Shown: positions 46,260 to 55,115, numbered from the stretch's first letter. The stretch is 64,000 bases of DNA from Sphingobium jiangsuense (GCF_014196495.1 NZ_JACIDT010000011.1:62001-126000), one strand, 5' to 3'. Numbers and translations are program-made. The notes: generated by a model not told the origin, from the letters alone.

Positions 46260-47144
46260 CTATTCCGGCAGGAAACGGAAGCGGAAGGCATCGCCGTCGC
46301 GCTCCACATGGCCCGCCGAGCGCCCGCGGAAGTGGGCGGGCAGCAGCACCGTGTCGCTGTCCGCGATCTCGTTCAGCAAGGCGGTGCGGACTTGGGCTGC
46401 CAGCGCGCCGTCCCAGTCGGCGAAGAAGGGAAGGTCGGGCCGCACCAGCTGCACCGGATGATGGAGGACGTCGCCGGAAAACAGCGCGGAAGGGCCGCCC
46501 TGCCGCGCCTCTACCATGCAGCAGCCGGGCGAATGACCGAAGGCCGGGCGCAGCCAGAGGCCGTTGCCGATCTCGCCGTGCACCAGGCTGTCCTCATCGA
46601 CGATATCGGCCTGCCCGGCCTCCACCACCGGCAGCACCGAATCGAGATAGGCCTCGCGGTGGAACGCCTCATGCTCCTGCTCGCTGAAGAAGGCATGGTC
46701 CCTGCGCCCCAATATGTAGCGGGCATTGGAGAAGGTCGGCACCCAGCGGTCGCCCTCGCGCCGGGTGTTCCAGCCGACATGGTCGGCGTGCAGATGGGTG
46801 CACATCACCATGTCGACATCCTCCGGTTCCACCCCCAGCGCGCGCAGCCGGTCGAGCCAGGACGTGTCCAGCCGGTGGGCGAAGGGGATCGACCGGTCCT
46901 TGCCGTTGCCGTTGCAGCTGTCGATCAGCACCGTCTTGCCGCCGATGCGGAGCAGATAGCTGTGCACGCTGAGCGTGAAGGCGGACGCGGCCGGGTTCGC
47001 CGTCAGGCTCTCGTCCCGATACCAGCCGCGCAACCGGGCGAGGTCGGCCGTGGTGACGCCGGGCAGCGCCATCGCCATGGGAAGCCCGCTTTCCATCTCG
47101 ACGATCTTGTGGATGGTGAGATCGCCGAGGGTTATCGCCGTCAT
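46260..47144 (-). CDS. MBL-fold metallo-hydrolase
   Basis: 294 residues with the zinc motif H117-x-H119-x-D121-H122 in CTHLHADHVGWN, then GHSPG, SGDVLH and PAHF, supplying the remaining ligands. The layout fits the lactonase-like branch (AiiA and relatives also have THLHxDH), so it may open a lactone or other ester in the pathway; a quorum-quenching role is not supported by context. It is the second gene of a leftward pair with an SDR, 27 bases after it. Confidence 0.85.
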   Translation of the reverse strand: MTAITLGDLTIHKIVEMESGLPMAMALPGVTTADLARLRGWYRDESLTANPAASAFTLSVHSYLLRIGGKTVLIDSCNGNGKDRSIPFAHRLDTSWLDRLRALGVEPEDVDMVMCTHLHADHVGWNTRREGDRWVPTFSNARYILGRRDHAFFSEQEHEAFHREAYLDSVLPVVEAGQADIVDEDSLVHGEIGNGLWLRPAFGHSPGCCMVEARQGGPSALFSGDVLHHPVQLVRPDLPFFADWDGALAAQVRTALLNEIADSDTVLLPAHFRGRSAGHVERDGDAFRFRFLPE

Positions 47145-47171
47145 GTCCGCTGCATCCTTGTTGCGCGCGCC

Positions 47172-47927
47172 TCAATGCTTCGCATGGCCGCCGTCCACGA
47201 CGAGGGTCTGGCCGCTGACGAAGGCGGCGCCCTCGCTGGCGAAGAAGGACACGACCGGCGCGCTGTGCTCCGGGTAGCTGATCTGCTTCACCGCCTGATC
47301 CTTCACGAAGCCTTGCATGAAGGCAAGGAAGCTTTCCTCGTCGGGGAAGGCGCCGCGCGTGGTGCCGGTGACGGTCGGGCCGGGGGCGATGGCGTTGACG
47401 GTGATGCCATATTGGCCCAACTCCCCCGCCAGCGCGCGGACATAACCGATGCTCGCGCTCTTGGAGGCGACATAGGCGGTCAGGCCGGCGGGCGGAATGA
47501 AGCAGCTGTTCGACGCGACGTTGATGATGCGGCCCCAGCCCTTCGTCTTCATGCCGGGGATGACCGCCTGTGTCATCAGGAACATGCCGTCGACGTTGAG
47601 CGACATGATGCGCCGCCACAGTTCCAGATCGACGCTTTCGTGCGGCGTGAAATCATAGACGCCCGCATTGTTCACCAGCACGTCGCCGCCGCCCATCTCG
47701 GCATCGATCGCCTCGACCGTCGCGGCGATCCGCGCGGGATCGCGCAGGTCGCAGGCATAGCCGCGCGCCTTGCCCCCCGCCGCCTCTATCTGCGCGGCGA
47801 CGGCGTCGGTCGGGCCGATGTCGACCAGGGCGACGCGAAAGCCGTCCTGCGCCAGCCGCCGCGCATAGGCGGCGCCGAGCCCGGTCGCCGCGCCGGTGAC
47901 GATGGCGGTTTTCTGCATTGCGGTCAT
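47172..47927 (-). CDS. Short-chain dehydrogenase/reductase (SDR 2)
   Basis: 251-residue classical SDR: TGAATGLG (11-18), acidic D36 after strand two favouring NAD(H), NNAG near 86, and catalytic Y152-x3-K156 (AYVASKSAS). I chose the ATG at 47927, preceded by GGGGAGTG. It leads the pair with the MBL hydrolase and is divergent from the second Rieske oxygenase gene. Confidence 0.88.
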   Translation of the reverse strand: MTAMQKTAIVTGAATGLGAAYARRLAQDGFRVALVDIGPTDAVAAQIEAAGGKARGYACDLRDPARIAATVEAIDAEMGGGDVLVNNAGVYDFTPHESVDLELWRRIMSLNVDGMFLMTQAVIPGMKTKGWGRIINVASNSCFIPPAGLTAYVASKSASIGYVRALAGELGQYGITVNAIAPGPTVTGTTRGAFPDEESFLAFMQGFVKDQAVKQISYPEHSAPVVSFFASEGAAFVSGQTLVVDGGHAKH

Positions 47928-47987
47928 CACTCCCCGTCCATATCCCTGTTTTAATGGCCTTGTCTCAGGCAGGGCTATAATCTGCAA

Positions 47988-48002
47988 AATGGTTAGTCAA
48001 TA
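47988..48002. promoter_or_regulatory. Candidate operator upstream of SDR 2
   Basis: ATGGTTAGTCAAT (47989-48001) shares GTTAGTCAAT with the receptor site at 40151-40163. It stands about 60 bases from the minus-strand SDR start, in the 175-base gap divergent to the Rieske gene. Confidence 0.4.
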
Positions 48003-48030
48003 TGATAGTGGATCAATCGCCGCTTCTTGA

Positions 48031-48057
48031 CAATGTTATACGATTTAATATAACAAT
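48031..48057. promoter_or_regulatory. Candidate operator upstream of the second Rieske gene
   Basis: ATGTTATACGATTT (48033-48046) is the exact reverse complement of 34050-34063. An ATATAACAAT half-site follows. Start codon 46 bases downstream. Confidence 0.5.
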
Positions 48058-48102
48058 CTGGCGCGAGAAGAAACGGGAAAAGGACAGGAATCGGGTGCGA
48101 AG

Positions 48103-49206
48103 ATGCTGAAATATCTGCGGAACTGCTGGTACGCGGCGGCCTATGCGGACGAGGTGGGCGACACTCCGCTCGAACGGCAGCTGCTCGGCCATCATGTCGT
48201 GCTGTTCCGCGACGAGGCGGGCCGGGCCGCGATATTGGAGGATCGCTGCCCCCACCGTTTCGCGCCGCTTTCCTCCGGGCAGGTGGTGGGCGATACCATC
48301 CAGTGCCCCTATCACGGCCTGCGCTTCGACCGCACCGGCGCCTGCACGCACAATCCGCACATGAAGGGCGGCGGCCCGCTGAAGGCCGCGTCGGTGCGGT
48401 CCTGGCCGGTGCTGGAGAAATACGGCATCCTCTGGCTTTGGCCGGGCGACCCGGAACTGGCCCGGCCGGAGGCGCTGCCGCGCGTCGAGTTTCTCGAACG
48501 GCCGGAAGAATATAGCGTCGTCAAGGGCCTGCTGCATGTGCGCGGCCATTATGAACTGGTGGTCGACAATCTGCTGGACCTCAGCCATGCCGCCTATATC
48601 CACCCGCAATTCGCGGGCGGGCAGTACAGCATCGAGGAATTGCTGGCCGCGACGACGCAGAAGCTGGAGCGGCGGGACCGGTCGATCGTCAACCACCGGA
48701 TGCGGAGCGGACTGGCCGCCCCCGCCGCCAGCCAGGCGCTGTTCGGCTTCGATGCGGATATGCCGGTGCACACCGAATCCACGATGACCTGGCATCCGCC
48801 CGCGATGCTGGATTTCGCGGCGGGCAGCTGGGTCGTGGATACGCCGAAGGAGGAAGGCGCGCATATCCCGCAGCTGCATTTCATCACGCCGGAAACCGAA
48901 TTCACCTCGCATTATTTCTTCGTCAACGGCCGCAACCGGCGTCGCGACGATCCCGAGGTCGACAAGGCGCTGCTCGATTTCTTCGACCTCGCCTTCGCGC
49001 GGCAGGACGAGCCGATGATCGAGAAGGTACAGCGGCGCATGGGGGCGGTGAGCGACATCAACGAGCTGCACCCGATCCTGCTGGCGACCGACGCGGCGCC
49101 GGTTTCGGCCCGCCGCCTGCTGGCGCAGCTGATCGCGGAAGAGGAAAGGGCGGCCGGGCAGGGCGGACCGGGCGGGCCGGACAGGGCGACCGTCGCGGCC
49201 GAATAG
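48103..49206 (+). CDS. Rieske non-haem iron oxygenase (VanA/DdmC-like, second)
   Basis: 367 residues. Rieske ligands are C49, H51 (DRCPHRFAP) and C68, H71 (CPYHGLRF), at the same numbers as in dicamba monooxygenase. The mononuclear iron motif DNLLDLSHAAYIH gives N156, D159, H162 and H167. It is therefore a complete terminal oxygenase of the O-demethylase group, with an unusual long Gly/Pro-rich tail (GQGGPGGPDRAT). Electron donors are not encoded nearby. It has its own operator-like site and is followed by a separate SDR promoter. Confidence 0.9.
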   Translation: MLKYLRNCWYAAAYADEVGDTPLERQLLGHHVVLFRDEAGRAAILEDRCPHRFAPLSSGQVVGDTIQCPYHGLRFDRTGACTHNPHMKGGGPLKAASVRSWPVLEKYGILWLWPGDPELARPEALPRVEFLERPEEYSVVKGLLHVRGHYELVVDNLLDLSHAAYIHPQFAGGQYSIEELLAATTQKLERRDRSIVNHRMRSGLAAPAASQALFGFDADMPVHTESTMTWHPPAMLDFAAGSWVVDTPKEEGAHIPQLHFITPETEFTSHYFFVNGRNRRRDDPEVDKALLDFFDLAFARQDEPMIEKVQRRMGAVSDINELHPILLATDAAPVSARRLLAQLIAEEERAAGQGGPGGPDRATVAAE

Positions 49207-49248
49207 CGCCGGTGCATGGCCCCGCTGGCGGCTTGCATCTCGCAAAAT

Positions 49249-49271
49249 AGTATAATTTTTCTGTAGACAAT
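49249..49271. promoter_or_regulatory. Candidate promoter/operator of SDR 3
   Basis: GTATAATTTTTCTGTAGACA plus AT (49250-49271), 21 of 22 identical to 42518-42539. TATAAT may serve as a -10 element with the palindrome-like part near the start of transcription. SDR 3 begins 50 bases later. Confidence 0.5.
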
Positions 49272-49321
49272 TTTCGGAGGTGGATGATATCCCGCTCCGA
49301 TAGAAAACGGGTGGAGAGACC

Positions 49322-50071
49322 ATGAAATCGCTGGAAGGAAAAGTCGCTGTCGTCACCGGGGCAGCCAGGGGCATCGGCGCGGAGATGGTGCGCGCGCTCG
49401 CCGCCGAGGGCGCGGCGGTGGTCGCGGCCGATATCCTGCCCTGCGACGAGACGGCGGCCAGCGTGACCGCGGCGGGCGGACGGGCGATCGGCGTCGTCGG
49501 CGACATCAGCGCGGACGATCATGTCGCCGCGCTCGCCCAGGCCTGCCGCGAGGCGTTCGGGCCCGCGCATATCCTGGTCAACAATGCCGGGCTGCACCCC
49601 GACCCGATGCCGTTCGAACAGCTCAGCCTCGCCTATTGGCGCAAGACCATGGCGGTCAATCTCGACGCGATGTTCCTGACGATGCAGGCGTTCCTGCCGC
49701 AGCTGAAGGAAAATGGCTGGGGCCGGATCGTCAACATCTCCTCCTCCTCGGCAAACACCGCGCCGCCCAACGGCGCGCCCTATGTGGCGAGCAAGGCCGG
49801 GGTGGTGGGGCTGACGCGCGCGGCGGCGACCGAGTTCGGCAAATATAACATCACCGTCAACGCCATCGCCCCCAATCCGGTGCGCACGCCGGGCGCCGAC
49901 GGCGCGATCAGCGAGGAGATGTTCCAGATGATCGCGCAGATGCAGCCCATCCCCCACGTGATGGAGCCGCGCCACCTGACCGGCGCGCTGCTGTTCCTGT
50001 GCACCGACGGCGCGGAATTCATCACCGGGCAGAATCTGCATGTCGACGGCGGCATGGTCCGTGCGGGGTGA
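49322..50071 (+). CDS. Short-chain dehydrogenase/reductase (SDR 3)
   Basis: 249 residues. TGAARGIG (12-19), acidic D37 (AADILP) favouring NAD(H), NNAG (87-90) and Y154-x3-K158 (PYVASKAG). The strand NAIAPNPVRTPG is the family's substrate-loop start. It is the first gene of a rightward set: SDR, SnoaL-like, MFS exporter. A GGAGAG leader precedes the ATG. Confidence 0.88.
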   Translation: MKSLEGKVAVVTGAARGIGAEMVRALAAEGAAVVAADILPCDETAASVTAAGGRAIGVVGDISADDHVAALAQACREAFGPAHILVNNAGLHPDPMPFEQLSLAYWRKTMAVNLDAMFLTMQAFLPQLKENGWGRIVNISSSSANTAPPNGAPYVASKAGVVGLTRAAATEFGKYNITVNAIAPNPVRTPGADGAISEEMFQMIAQMQPIPHVMEPRHLTGALLFLCTDGAEFITGQNLHVDGGMVRAG

Positions 50072-50102
50072 GGGGAAACTGACTTAAAGGACGGAGAAAA
50101 TC

Positions 50103-50603
50103 ATGCGGACCGGCACCCATCTGCTCGCGATCATGGCCGGCATCGCCGCGCCGGTCGCGCTTACCTTCTGGACGACCTCCTCGGCCGGCCCGCGCAGCGC
50201 CGCCCATTATGCGGCGGTGGAACAGCGCGCGCTCGGCACCCGCGAGGTGATCGAAGCCTTCGAGAAAATGGGGATAGACGAGCGCAAGCCGAAGGAAGCG
50301 GTGCTCGCCTATTTCAGCCCGGACGTGATCGACCATGATCCCAATGTGGCGGGCGACCGCCAGTCGATCATCGACTATCTCGACAAGCGCGACTGGTCGA
50401 GCGGCGTTCCCAGGCGCACCATCCGCAACATCATCGTCGAGGGCGAGCTGGGCGTGGTCCATCATCATATCGTCCGCAAGCCGGGGGAGAAGGGGATCGC
50501 CGCGGTCGACATCTTCCGGGTGCGGGACGGCAAGGTGATCGAGCATTGGGACGTGTTGCAGCCGGTGCCGGAAGAAAGCGCGAACCGGCACGGCATGTTC
50601 TGA
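50103..50603 (+). CDS. Exported SnoaL-like protein (COG4922 type, paralogue)
   Basis: 166 residues, the same length as the protein at 36166, with the same N-terminal hydrophobic segment (MAGIAAPVALTFW) and shared blocks FSPDVIDHDPNVAGDRQSII, VHHHIVRKPGEKGIAAVD and EHWDVLQPVPEESANRHGMF. Predicted periplasmic or membrane-anchored. The match across its whole length indicates a recent duplication within this cluster. It lies between SDR 3 and an MFS gene; no DoxX-like gene is adjacent. Confidence 0.78.
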   Translation: MRTGTHLLAIMAGIAAPVALTFWTTSSAGPRSAAHYAAVEQRALGTREVIEAFEKMGIDERKPKEAVLAYFSPDVIDHDPNVAGDRQSIIDYLDKRDWSSGVPRRTIRNIIVEGELGVVHHHIVRKPGEKGIAAVDIFRVRDGKVIEHWDVLQPVPEESANRHGMF

Positions 50604-50670
50604 GCCTCCCTCCATTGCGGCGACGCGGCGGGCCGGTTAGGGGGAGGCCGACGGCAGGGAGCGGAAGAGA

Positions 50671-52074
50671 GTGCGGGAAGGCGGCGTCAGCGGAAACAGT
50701 GCACGGGACGCGCCGCCCGAAGGGCAGGAGGGCCTGCCCGTTCCCCGGCGCTACTGGGCGATAGCCGGGCTCTGCCTTTCCACCGCCGCGATCGTTCTCG
50801 ACGGGGCGGTCGTCGCCGTCGCGCTGCCGACCATCACCCGCGATCTGGGCATCAGCCCGTCCAGCTCCGTGCATGTCGTCACCATCTACCAGCTCGTCGC
50901 CGTCGTCAGCCTGATCCCGATGGCGGCGCTGGGCGACCGGCTCGGCTATCGCGCGGTCTACCGCTTCGGCCTGTCGCTGCTGACGGTTTCGGTGCTGCTC
51001 TGCTTCTTCGTCAAGGGGCTGATCCCGCTGCTGATGCTGCGGTTCGCGCAGGCGATCGGCGCCTCCCTCTCGCTCAGCGTGTCCTCCGCCCTGCTGCGGG
51101 AGGTGTATCCGGCGCGGATATTGGGGCGCGGCCTCGCGCTCAACAGCATGATCGTATCGGTCTTCACCTCGGTCGCGCCGACGCTGGGCGGGGCCATCCT
51201 CGCCTATGCGCGCTGGCCGATGGTCTTTGCGAGCGCGGTACCTTTTGCGCTCGCCGCGCTGCTGCTGTCGCGCAGCATGCCCGATCCGGTCCGGCGCAGC
51301 GGCAGCTTCGATTTCGGCGCCGCGCTGCTCTACGGCTGCACCATGGCGATGCTGTTCGGGGCGATGGACGGCAATGTCGGCTTCGATCCGGTCGCGCGGG
51401 TCGCGCTGCTCGCCGGGGCGATCCTGCTCGGCCTGAACCTCTATCGCCGCGAAAGCCGCAGGGAACGGCCCGTCATCCCCGTCGACCTGCTGCGCCAGCC
51501 GGTGCTGGGCCTGTCCGCGCTGGGATCGGTGCTGTGCTTCATGGCGAGCATGGCGGTGATCGTCATGCTGCCCTTCCGGCTGGAGATGCTGCACGGCTTC
51601 ACCACGCCGCAGATCGGGCTCATCATGTCGATCTGGCCGCTGACCACGCTGGTGGTGGCGCCGGTCGTGGGCCTGCTCAGCGACCGGATACCGGCGCGGC
51701 TGATCGGCACGGTGGGCATGGCGGTGGCGACGCTCGCGCTGTGCCTGCTGGCGGAGATGGACCGGGGCGGCGCGGCCGATTTCTACTGGCGGCTGGCGCT
51801 GTGCGCGTTCGGCTTCGCCTGCTTCACCGCGTCGAACGCGCGGCTCATCCTCGCCCATTCGCCGCGCGACCGCGCCGCCTCGGCCGGCAGCCTGATCTCG
51901 ACCGCGCGGCTGACCGGGCAGAGCATGGGCGCGATCCTCGCCGGGACGGTATTGTCGGCCGGGGCGATCGCCAGCGGCGGCTCCTTCTATCTGCTGGCCG
52001 CACTCACCGCGCTGACCGGCCTGTGCAGCGTCAGCCGGGGCGCGAAGCCCGGCGGTCAGTCGGCGGCCCAGTAG
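50671..52074 (+). CDS. MFS transporter, DHA2 (EmrB/QacA) type
   Basis: 467 residues with about 14 hydrophobic helices. The first helix carries AAIVLDGAVVAVALPTI, the DHA2-family signature (LDxxVVxVALP), and motif A is ALGDRLGYRAVY. Likely exports a toxic intermediate or drug. The start is GTG at 50671 with GGAAGAGA upstream. Its 3' end overlaps that of the convergent GntR gene by 19 bases. Confidence 0.85.
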   Translation: MREGGVSGNSARDAPPEGQEGLPVPRRYWAIAGLCLSTAAIVLDGAVVAVALPTITRDLGISPSSSVHVVTIYQLVAVVSLIPMAALGDRLGYRAVYRFGLSLLTVSVLLCFFVKGLIPLLMLRFAQAIGASLSLSVSSALLREVYPARILGRGLALNSMIVSVFTSVAPTLGGAILAYARWPMVFASAVPFALAALLLSRSMPDPVRRSGSFDFGAALLYGCTMAMLFGAMDGNVGFDPVARVALLAGAILLGLNLYRRESRRERPVIPVDLLRQPVLGLSALGSVLCFMASMAVIVMLPFRLEMLHGFTTPQIGLIMSIWPLTTLVVAPVVGLLSDRIPARLIGTVGMAVATLALCLLAEMDRGGAADFYWRLALCAFGFACFTASNARLILAHSPRDRAASAGSLISTARLTGQSMGAILAGTVLSAGAIASGGSFYLLAALTALTGLCSVSRGAKPGGQSAAQ

Positions 52075-52736
52075 CCCGGCATCATGTCGAACATCTCGCT
52101 CAGCAGCTGCTCGATCCTGTCGCGGTCCTTCTCATAGGCGGCGAGCAGCGCGTCGCGATCCTGCGCGACGAGCGCGTCGTACATCGCCTTCTCGCCGGTC
52201 ACCGACGCATCGTCGGGCAGCAGCGCCCGGAACCGGTCGGTCAGCGTCCACAGCCGCATCGCCTCGCGCAGCAGCGTCTTGTGCGGCGACAGGCCGAACA
52301 TCAGCTCCCGCGCCTGGGTGAGGGCCTCCATCCAGTTTTCCCGATTGGCGAGGGTGCGGGGCCGGGAAATGATGTCGAAGCAGCCCTTGATGCGCTTCAG
52401 CTCCGCCTTGGTGGGCCAGCGCGCGGTGCGGAGCAGCTCTCCCTCCAGCCAGCGGCGCATCCGGTACAGCTCCATCGCCTCCGAGCGGGAGAGCTTCGCG
52501 ACGAAATAGCCCCGGTTGCGGTCGTGCTGGAGCAGCCCTTCGGCGTGCAGCTGCTTGAGCGCTTCGCGCACCGGCACCTTGCTGATCGCATAGTCCTCCG
52601 CAAGGCCGGTCTGGGTCAGGTGCTGGCCGGGCAGCATCATGCCGCGCAGGATAGACCGGCGGATGATGTCCACGATGCGGTCGGACAAGGCCCCTTCCGG
52701 GGCGGGAGCGGCGGCGATGCTGGCGTGCGATGTCAT
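52056..52736 (-). CDS. GntR-family regulator, FCD type (1)
   Basis: 226 residues: winged helix (about 15-80: RIVDIIRRSILRGMMLPG and VPVREALKQLHAEGLLQ) and FCD ligand domain (about 90-220). It is a clear paralogue of the regulator at 56162 (shared VPVREALK, RWPT.AEL, LTDR.RALP). It is the last gene of a leftward operon MFS, alcohol dehydrogenase, GntR, and no operator-like site lies directly before it. Confidence 0.9.
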   Translation of the reverse strand: MTSHASIAAAPAPEGALSDRIVDIIRRSILRGMMLPGQHLTQTGLAEDYAISKVPVREALKQLHAEGLLQHDRNRGYFVAKLSRSEAMELYRMRRWLEGELLRTARWPTKAELKRIKGCFDIISRPRTLANRENWMEALTQARELMFGLSPHKTLLREAMRLWTLTDRFRALLPDDASVTGEKAMYDALVAQDRDALLAAYEKDRDRIEQLLSEMFDMMPGYWAAD

Positions 52737-52767
52737 GCGACGTTCACACCGAAAAGCTGGGCATGTG

Positions 52768-53880
52768 TCAAGCGTCTCGCCATGGGCTGACGGTGACGTG
52801 GATCGCGCCCTCCATGCCGCGCCCGGCGGTGGCGAGAATCGCGTCGTGGACCTGGTCGAGGCCGAAATCGTGGCTGCACAGCAGGTCGACCGGCCAGCGG
52901 CCCGACCCGATCAGCTGCAACGCCAGCTCCACCGAGCGATAGCTGTGGCCGCGCGGCGCGCGCACCGTCAGATAGCGTTTCTTGATCTCGCCGATCGGGA
53001 TCTGCTGGCGCAGGCCGTTGAGGTTGAGCCACGCCCCCTTGGCCGCGAGGGCGACGGCCTGCGCGGCGATCGCGCCGGTCGGGTCGCCGGTGGTGTCCAC
53101 CACCACGTCGACGCCCCGGCCGCCGGTTTCGCGCATGACGATCGCTTCCAGATCCTCCTGCTCCACATCGACCGCGATATCGGCGCCGAGGCGCGGCGCG
53201 AGGTCGAGCCGGGCGCGGTCGCGCGTCATGCCGCAGAGGATGACCTTCGCCGCGCCCGCCGCCTTGGCCGCCAGCGCGCAGCCCAGTCCCTGCTGGCCGG
53301 GGCCGTAGACCAGCACCGTCTTGCCCAGCCCCGCGCCGCCGTCCAGCACCGCCCATTGCACGCCATTGCCCAGCGGCACGGCCAGCGTCGCATGGCGCGC
53401 GTCCATGTCGGCGGGGATCCTGTGGATGACGGCATTGGGCGCGAGATACATATAGTGCGCATTGCCGCCCCAGAGATGCGGCGCATGATCGGCGTTGCAG
53501 GTGCCGTAGCGCAGCGTGTTGAACTGGTCCTTCACGTTGAAGAAGTCCGCCTCCATGCACAGGCGGAAATCGCCCTGGCGGCACCAGTGGCAGTGCCAGC
53601 AGGGCAGATATTCGTGCAGGGCGATGCGGTCGCCCGGCTTCAGCCCCCAGCGGCGGGCGGCGTTCTCGCCCAATGCCTCGACCATGCCGACATTCTCATG
53701 CCCCATGATGCAGGGCGCGCTGTCGGGCTTGCGGTACATTTCCGGGTCGCTGCCGCCCACGCCGGACGCCTCCACCCGCAGCAGACCGTCGTCCGCGCCG
53801 ATGCGGGGGCGTTCGAATTCGCGGATCTCGGTTTTCTCCACGTCCACCTTGACGGCGGCGCGTACCGGTAAATCTCCCAT
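52768..53880 (-). CDS. Zinc-type medium-chain alcohol dehydrogenase, atypical
   Basis: 370-residue MDR protein. A complete structural zinc cluster C94, C97, C100, C108 (PCWHCHWCRQGDFRLC) and GHE at 60-62 are present. The normal catalytic zinc cysteine in the CGSD motif is replaced: here it is GVGGSD, with Gly at 42. The NAD motif GPGQQGLGCAL follows. It may be a zinc-poor or differently liganded enzyme or an altered oxidoreductase. Two bases separate it from the upstream MFS gene and 31 from the downstream GntR gene. Confidence 0.85.
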   Translation of the reverse strand: MGDLPVRAAVKVDVEKTEIREFERPRIGADDGLLRVEASGVGGSDPEMYRKPDSAPCIMGHENVGMVEALGENAARRWGLKPGDRIALHEYLPCWHCHWCRQGDFRLCMEADFFNVKDQFNTLRYGTCNADHAPHLWGGNAHYMYLAPNAVIHRIPADMDARHATLAVPLGNGVQWAVLDGGAGLGKTVLVYGPGQQGLGCALAAKAAGAAKVILCGMTRDRARLDLAPRLGADIAVDVEQEDLEAIVMRETGGRGVDVVVDTTGDPTGAIAAQAVALAAKGAWLNLNGLRQQIPIGEIKKRYLTVRAPRGHSYRSVELALQLIGSGRWPVDLLCSHDFGLDQVHDAILATAGRGMEGAIHVTVSPWRDA

Positions 53881-53881
53881 A

Positions 53882-55090
53882 TCAGGCCTCCCTGGGCTTC
53901 AAGGTGACGGCGGGCCTGATCCGCCCGCTCAAGAGGATGAACGCGACCAGCAGCGGCGGTATCGCGAACAGCAGGTAGAGGCCGGAGCGCCCGGCGCCGA
54001 ATTGCAGCGCCAGCCCCGCGAGGATCGGCCCGGCGGTGGCGCCCAGCCGCCCGATGCCGATGGCCAGGCCGGTGCCCGCCGCGCGCACCTCCGCCGGGAA
54101 CAGCAGCGGCGTGCTGGCATAGAGGCTGGTCATCGCGCCCGCCATCACCAGCCCGACGAGGGCGGAGGCGGCGTAGATCGTCCACAGGGCGTCGGTCGTC
54201 CCGGCGAACAGCGCGATCGCGAGGCTGAAGGCGAGGAAATAGACGCTGGCGATGCGCACGAGGCCGAGCCGGTCGGCCAGCAGCCCGAACAGCAGCGGCC
54301 CTATCAGGCTGCCGATGTTGACGATGGTCATCGCCGTCGCCCCGACCTGTTCCGGCACCGCGAGCGAGACGGTGAGGCGCGCGGTCCACAGCAGGATGAA
54401 ATAGAAGCTGATCATGTTGAGGAAGAAGGCGAGGCAGATGGCGATGGTGTTGCCGCGCTGCGTCTCGCCGAACAATTGGGCGCGCATGGTGGCTGGCGGG
54501 CGCGGCCCGGCCGCGCCGTTTTCCCGCGCCGCCGGTTCCGGCAGGGTGAAGAGGTTGACGAGGAACACCAGCAGCGCCAGCGCGCCGCCGAGCAGGAAGA
54601 CGATCTGCCAGCCATGCGTCATCATCAGGCCGATGGCGAGGCCGCCCGCCAGCGTCGAGCCGAGCGGATAGCCCGCCGAGAAGATCGCCATCACCGTGTT
54701 GCGCCGGTCGGGCGGCGCGATTTCGGCCACCACCGTGTTGAGCGTGGCGAGCACGCCGCCGATGCCGAGGCCGGTCAGCAGCAGCATCGCCAGCAGTTGC
54801 GTGACATTGGCCGCCGCCGCCGCGCCGAACATGCCGAGCGCCACCAGCAGCAGCGAGGCGAGCGTGACCTTGCGCCGCCCGAACCGGTCGGCGAAGGGCG
54901 ATATGACAAGCGAACCGAGCATCATCCCCGCCGGGCCGGAAGCGAAGACCAGCCCCAGCATTGCGGGATCGAGGTTCCACACCCGCTCGATCGCCTTGCC
55001 GATGAAGGCGACGGCGACGACGCCGTAGCCGTCGACGAGATTGCCCAATATTGCCCCGCCGATGGCGAGCGACCGCGTCGTGGACGGCAC
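53882..55090 (-). CDS. MFS transporter, aromatic acid:H+ symporter-like (2)
   Basis: 402 residues, 12 helices. The helix-1 motif LVDGYGVVAVAFIG and motif A ISPFADRFGRRKVT resemble the AAHS family (PcaK, BenK). Probably imports an aromatic acid. The GTG start at 55090 has GAGGGGATCAAAG upstream. It is the first gene of the operon with the alcohol dehydrogenase and GntR regulator 1. Confidence 0.82.
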   Translation of the reverse strand: MPSTTRSLAIGGAILGNLVDGYGVVAVAFIGKAIERVWNLDPAMLGLVFASGPAGMMLGSLVISPFADRFGRRKVTLASLLLVALGMFGAAAAANVTQLLAMLLLTGLGIGGVLATLNTVVAEIAPPDRRNTVMAIFSAGYPLGSTLAGGLAIGLMMTHGWQIVFLLGGALALLVFLVNLFTLPEPAARENGAAGPRPPATMRAQLFGETQRGNTIAICLAFFLNMISFYFILLWTARLTVSLAVPEQVGATAMTIVNIGSLIGPLLFGLLADRLGLVRIASVYFLAFSLAIALFAGTTDALWTIYAASALVGLVMAGAMTSLYASTPLLFPAEVRAAGTGLAIGIGRLGATAGPILAGLALQFGAGRSGLYLLFAIPPLLVAFILLSGRIRPAVTLKPREA

Positions 55091-55115
55091 CTTTGATCCC
55101 CTCAGTTTGCTATGA

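Noticed and set aside
46260-47144. Assigning the MBL hydrolase as an AHL lactonase (quorum quenching)
   Set aside because: The THLHADH motif is shared by many lactonases and hydrolases, and the context is aromatic catabolism.
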